From NCBI GenBank assembly GCA_964019155.1, contig OZ025244.1, positions 48,489,969 through 48,553,968 of the forward strand: a DNA stretch of 64,000 nt, written 5' to 3'. Below are positions 60,928 to 64,000 of this stretch, piece after piece. The translations under genes and the position numbers were made by a program. The notes below the pieces were generated by a model. The model was not told where the DNA came from and did no database searches. It was given only the letters and a program-made list of their open reading frames with translations. Origin of the DNA: Osedax fenrisi (taxonomy: Eukaryota > Annelida > Polychaeta > Sabellida > Siboglinidae). Numbering within the stretch: position 1 is the first letter of the stretch; the number at the start of each line of letters is the position of its first letter.

Positions 60928-61163
60928 TCCATATTAGGTCCTATATGGACCATATAGTGTACAACTTTCATTTACTTTATTGTAGATAGTCTAGCTGGTG
61001 CTAAATCAGTTTCACTGAACACTGCCACACACCACGCTAGATAAGACACGCCCATCGTGTACGTCATCATTAGTCATGCTTTACTCTAAATATAGATTAT
61101 GAGTCATGTATACATTTAAAATCCGGTTGAAAATGTTTAAATAGTAAATACTTTAAGCGAGCA
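60928..61163. repeat. Dispersed repeat 'D', copy 2
   Basis: Counterpart of 28255-28492. It contains CACACCACGCTAGATAAG, CCCATCGTGTACGTCAT and TATGAGTCATGTATACAT. Divergence from copy 1 is clearly higher than between the two big duplication copies, so it is an older repeat. Confidence 0.8.
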
Positions 61164-61334
61164 CGCATGAACACGTGTAAACCTAAACATATGTCCAGCT
61201 ACATATGTTAGAAACTTCTCATATCTAACATTACAACTTATATCGCTGCACACTTCATACACGTATAGCTATCTAAGATATATCTGGGTATACCCAGACT
61301 GTTAATAATATATGTAGGTAATAATCCTATGTGT
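61164..61334. other. Spacer
   Basis: Nothing recognised. Short ATATCTGGGTATACCCAGA palindrome at 61280-61298. Confidence 0.4.
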
Positions 61335-61432
61335 GTATGTATAATATGTATAACATAATATGTATGACATAATATGTATAACATAATATGTATGACATAA
61401 TATGTATGACATAATATGTATAACATAATATG
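61335..61432. repeat. 14-bp tandem repeat, about 7 units
   Basis: Unit ACATAATATGTATG or ACATAATATGTATA, each self-complementary around ATAATAT/ATGTAT. The ORF over it (HTYYVIHIML repeats) is a by-product. Confidence 0.85.
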
Positions 61433-62236
61433 TAGTACTTATACTACAGTGCAATAGTATACGTCTGTAAATGTGCAATCTAGATAACCTGCGATATAGT
61501 GCCGGTAGTTATTTGTGTCTCTTGTGTTAACGAATAAGGATTTAAACCATGGTTTTTATGTACAAGAAAATATCTTATTCTTATTGTGTGTATTATCCTA
61601 TAGTAAACTATATATATATAATTCATAATTTGGTATAAGAACCCGGATAGATATTGAAGCAAAGATTATGATCATCCGTTGAAAAAAAATTATGAGTATA
61701 GTAATAACAAAAATTAACTGAAGATTGTATTTAAATTTTAATGGTAAAATATAAGTATTATAAAACTTTAAAACATAGAATTAAAAAAATAATTTGTATA
61801 AATAAATTTAAAATTTGTAACAAAAACTAGGGATGAGTAAGATAATAAATTGTGCAAGTCTGAAACAACATAAGATGAGCATGACCCAATAAACAATACA
61901 CTACAATCATAGCTACATTTGACACAATAAGAACATATGTTCAATGTTAATATCCATGAAAACTAAAAAAAAGCCGAGTTATATCCATTAAGTTAAACCC
62001 TCTCATCGATTGAATACAAGACTGGACAATATTCATATCATTAATCCACATTTAAAATCGATATATTGTATTGAAGCACAATATTAAATGTAAATAACAT
62101 TATTCAGTATATGATGTATTGATGTAATTAAAGTATAATTTCATTAATATATACTTTTTACTGTACTCATAATTTCATATTCAAATTTCATCATTATTAA
62201 ATAACATATAAAATAGTCATTGGTAGAAATAATAAT
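61433..62236. other. AT-rich spacer between repeat D and the LINE tail
   Basis: No gene. It corresponds to nothing at 28.5 kb, where repeat D is followed almost directly by the LINE 3' end, so about 1 kb was inserted here or lost there. Confidence 0.5.
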
Positions 62237-63447
62237 ATAAAACGATTTTCTATCAGTTCTGATTTTTTTCCTGATAAATGTATGTTTTCTGCCAGAAATA
62301 AATATAACTTTTAACTTTTTTTGGTTTATGGACTGCATCAGTGCGTGAGCATTGCTCACTGAACAATCGGCCGTCTGTAGGAGAGAATTATTGAGTAGGA
62401 GGGAAAGAAAGGGAGAAGTAATAAGTCTTAAGGTGGTGTTTAAAGGAGGGAGTTGATGTGTTTGTTCGTAGGTGATTGGGTAGGGAGTTACAATGGTAAG
62501 GGGCAGATAGGGCAAATGAGCGTATATTGGAAGAGTGCAGTTTGTGTAGATGGGGAGTGTTAAAGATAAAGGTGTTGGAGGAACGGGCCTGGAGTGGAGT
62601 GATGGGTGTGTGTAGATGTAGGAGGGAGGCAAGGTAGTCAGGGGAGTTGGGGTGAATAGCTTTGTGGATGGTCAGGGAGAGTTGTACTTTATGCTGTAGG
62701 GGACTGACAGCCAGTGTAGTTGTTTTAGGATAGGTGTAATGGAGTCAGAAGAACGACGGGAAGTAAATGGATGCAGCGAACTACAGAGTTTTGGAGTCAC
62801 TGTAGTTTGTATAGTTTGTATTCAGGGAGGTTAAAAATTAGGGAGTTGCAATAGTCTAATAGGGGGATGATGTAGGAGAGGCAATGGTAATAGCGATGAG
62901 GAGGGGCATGGAACGTCGGATTAAGCGGAGGCAGTGTAGGTGGTAGTGGATAGATATGTGCATATGTATAAGATGGTAGTCAAGGGAAAGTGTGGTATCA
63001 AGATGGAAGCTAAGGTTTCGGACGTGTTGAGAGTAGCGGAGTGATGTGTTGTCAAGTGAGATTGGGGTGGTTCAGGGAGGGTGGAGGAGCGTAGGGGTAA
63101 ATTGGAGAAATATAGCTTCCGTTTTAGTGGGGTTACGTTTTAGGGATTTGGAGGTAGGTCAGTGGTGTATGGACTTGATACAGGAGGCTAGTCGTTCAGG
63201 GGCATAAGTAGGGGAGTCTGTCAGTTAAGATATAGTTGTAGGTCGTCAGCTTTGGTATGGAAGGAGATGTCGGGAATGTCAGTTAAGATGTTAAACATGG
63301 GGAGGAGGTAAATATTGAAGAGGAGTGAGCCGAAGACAGAGCCCTGGGGGACACCGTGGGTTATGGAGCGGGAGGGGGAAGAGTGTGTATTAATCCTGAC
63401 TGAGGAAGAGCAGTTGATAATGTAGGAGATGAACCAGTTAAGGGCAA

Positions 63448-63460
<13 letters not shown>
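62237..63460 (-). pseudogene. CR1-like LINE, partial RT plus C-terminal tail
   Basis: From 63460 the minus strand reads ALNWFISYIINCSSS, ITHGVPQGSVFGSLLFNIYL (63361-63300) and FHTKADDLQLYLN (63265-63225). Both the GVPQGS and ADD active-site motifs of reverse transcriptase are present in one frame, followed by a stop. Downstream come SLDNTSLRYSQHVRNL, then the tail LTIHKAIHPNSPDYLASLL (about 62680-62620) and a 3' end shared with 28600-28680. Several stops interrupt it and the 5' part is missing, cut at a (TA)n. It is the best-preserved member of the family also seen at 28.6 kb. Confidence 0.85.
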
Positions 63461-63464
<4 letters not shown>

Positions 63465-63486
<22 letters not shown>

Positions 63487-64000
63487 ACTGTATGTCTAGG
63501 TCTGCTATACAAGTTATTTAGTATTAATGCATGCATGCGTGTGTATATTACTTATGTGTGGATTGTATATGTTAGTTTATATATATATATATATTAATAT
63601 TATGTTATTTTTTATTTAATTAAATAATATAACAATTATTTTAATTCCCAATGTTCTCTTTAATTGACATGTAATTTTTAATTGAATTTTAATTGGATGA
63701 AATACATAAAATTTATAAACAATAATGGCGTCTATATTTACGTTTATTTTTATTACACGTATACGTATACGCGTTCATTTATTCATATGCATTAGTGGTG
63801 GTTAGTCGTGTTTCTCGGAAGAATGTATTAATATAACTATTAAATATTTGTATATCAAAAACGTATTCTATTACTTACTGATATAATTGTTCAGTACTAC
63901 GGTACGTAATATATTTCATATACTATGTGTCTCTATAGGTATTATTGTGAATAAATACATATTATTACATTAATATAATCATTTTATAGTTAATAAATAA
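63465..64000. repeat. Dispersed repeat 'E', copy 2, runs off the window
   Basis: From (TA)n and CTACTGTATGTCTAGGTCTG at 63485, homologous to 29427-30000, including ATGCATGCATGCGTGTGTAT and AATGGCGTCTATATTTACGT. Homology continues to the window end, so the true extent is unknown. Confidence 0.8.

Noticed and set aside
62144..62632. 162-codon minus-strand ORF as an independent gene
   Set aside because: It is the C-terminal tail plus 3' end of the CR1-like LINE extended by chance beyond the element.

Overview
The window is eukaryotic nuclear DNA, and an arthropod genome is the most likely source. It is extremely AT-rich, packed with (TA)n microsatellites, minisatellites and decayed non-LTR and hAT transposons, and only small islands have ordinary GC content. 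There are no operons, Shine-Dalgarno sites or tightly packed ORFs. An insect with a very AT-rich genome (some parasitoid wasps and some hemipterans are known to be like this) fits, but that is inference.

Layout. 1-703 holds the 5' part of a C2H2 zinc-finger gene on the minus strand, cut by the window edge. About 0.7-6.2 kb is repeats: a 191-bp tandem duplication, a 1.6-kb minisatellite with a 31-bp unit, a (TTA)n/(TA)n palindrome, a CTTTAG-word array and a 1.3-kb dispersed repeat. 6.25-7.08 kb is a dead RTE-like endonuclease. 7032-26390 is then repeated in the same orientation at 34057-53664, a segmental duplication of about 19.5 kb. Each copy carries a dead jockey/CR1-like LINE (minus), a second LINE tail (plus), a GC-rich decayed gene cluster with an inverted repeat around a 44-bp satellite, long AT-rich spacers, the 1.3-kb repeat and a GTACCCTAA-word array. 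The copies differ by discrete indels: 2.08 kb missing from copy 1; 1.47 kb and 1.27 kb present only in copy 1; 11 versus 28 satellite units.

Between the copies (26.4-34.05 kb) lie a SINE tail, two short-word palindromic arrays, a CR1-like LINE tail and a hAT remnant. To the right of copy 2 are a 12-bp minisatellite, one intact GC-rich exon coding for a membrane-anchored Thr-rich protein (54346-54975), a full-length tRNA-headed SINE, a CR1-like tail, a degenerate LINE with endonuclease and RT pieces, a hAT/ZMYM-like remnant, and a longer CR1-like LINE whose flanks repeat those at 28-30 kb.

The only convincingly open protein-coding pieces are the zinc-finger ORF at the left edge and the exon at 54.3 kb. 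The most unusual structures are the satellite framed by long inverted arms and apparently derived from coding sequence, and a set of unrelated palindromic-word arrays that all end in the same CACTGT(T)AAAAAT-type terminus. No function can be given for the GC-rich decayed cluster. All similarity statements were made by eye, without database searches.
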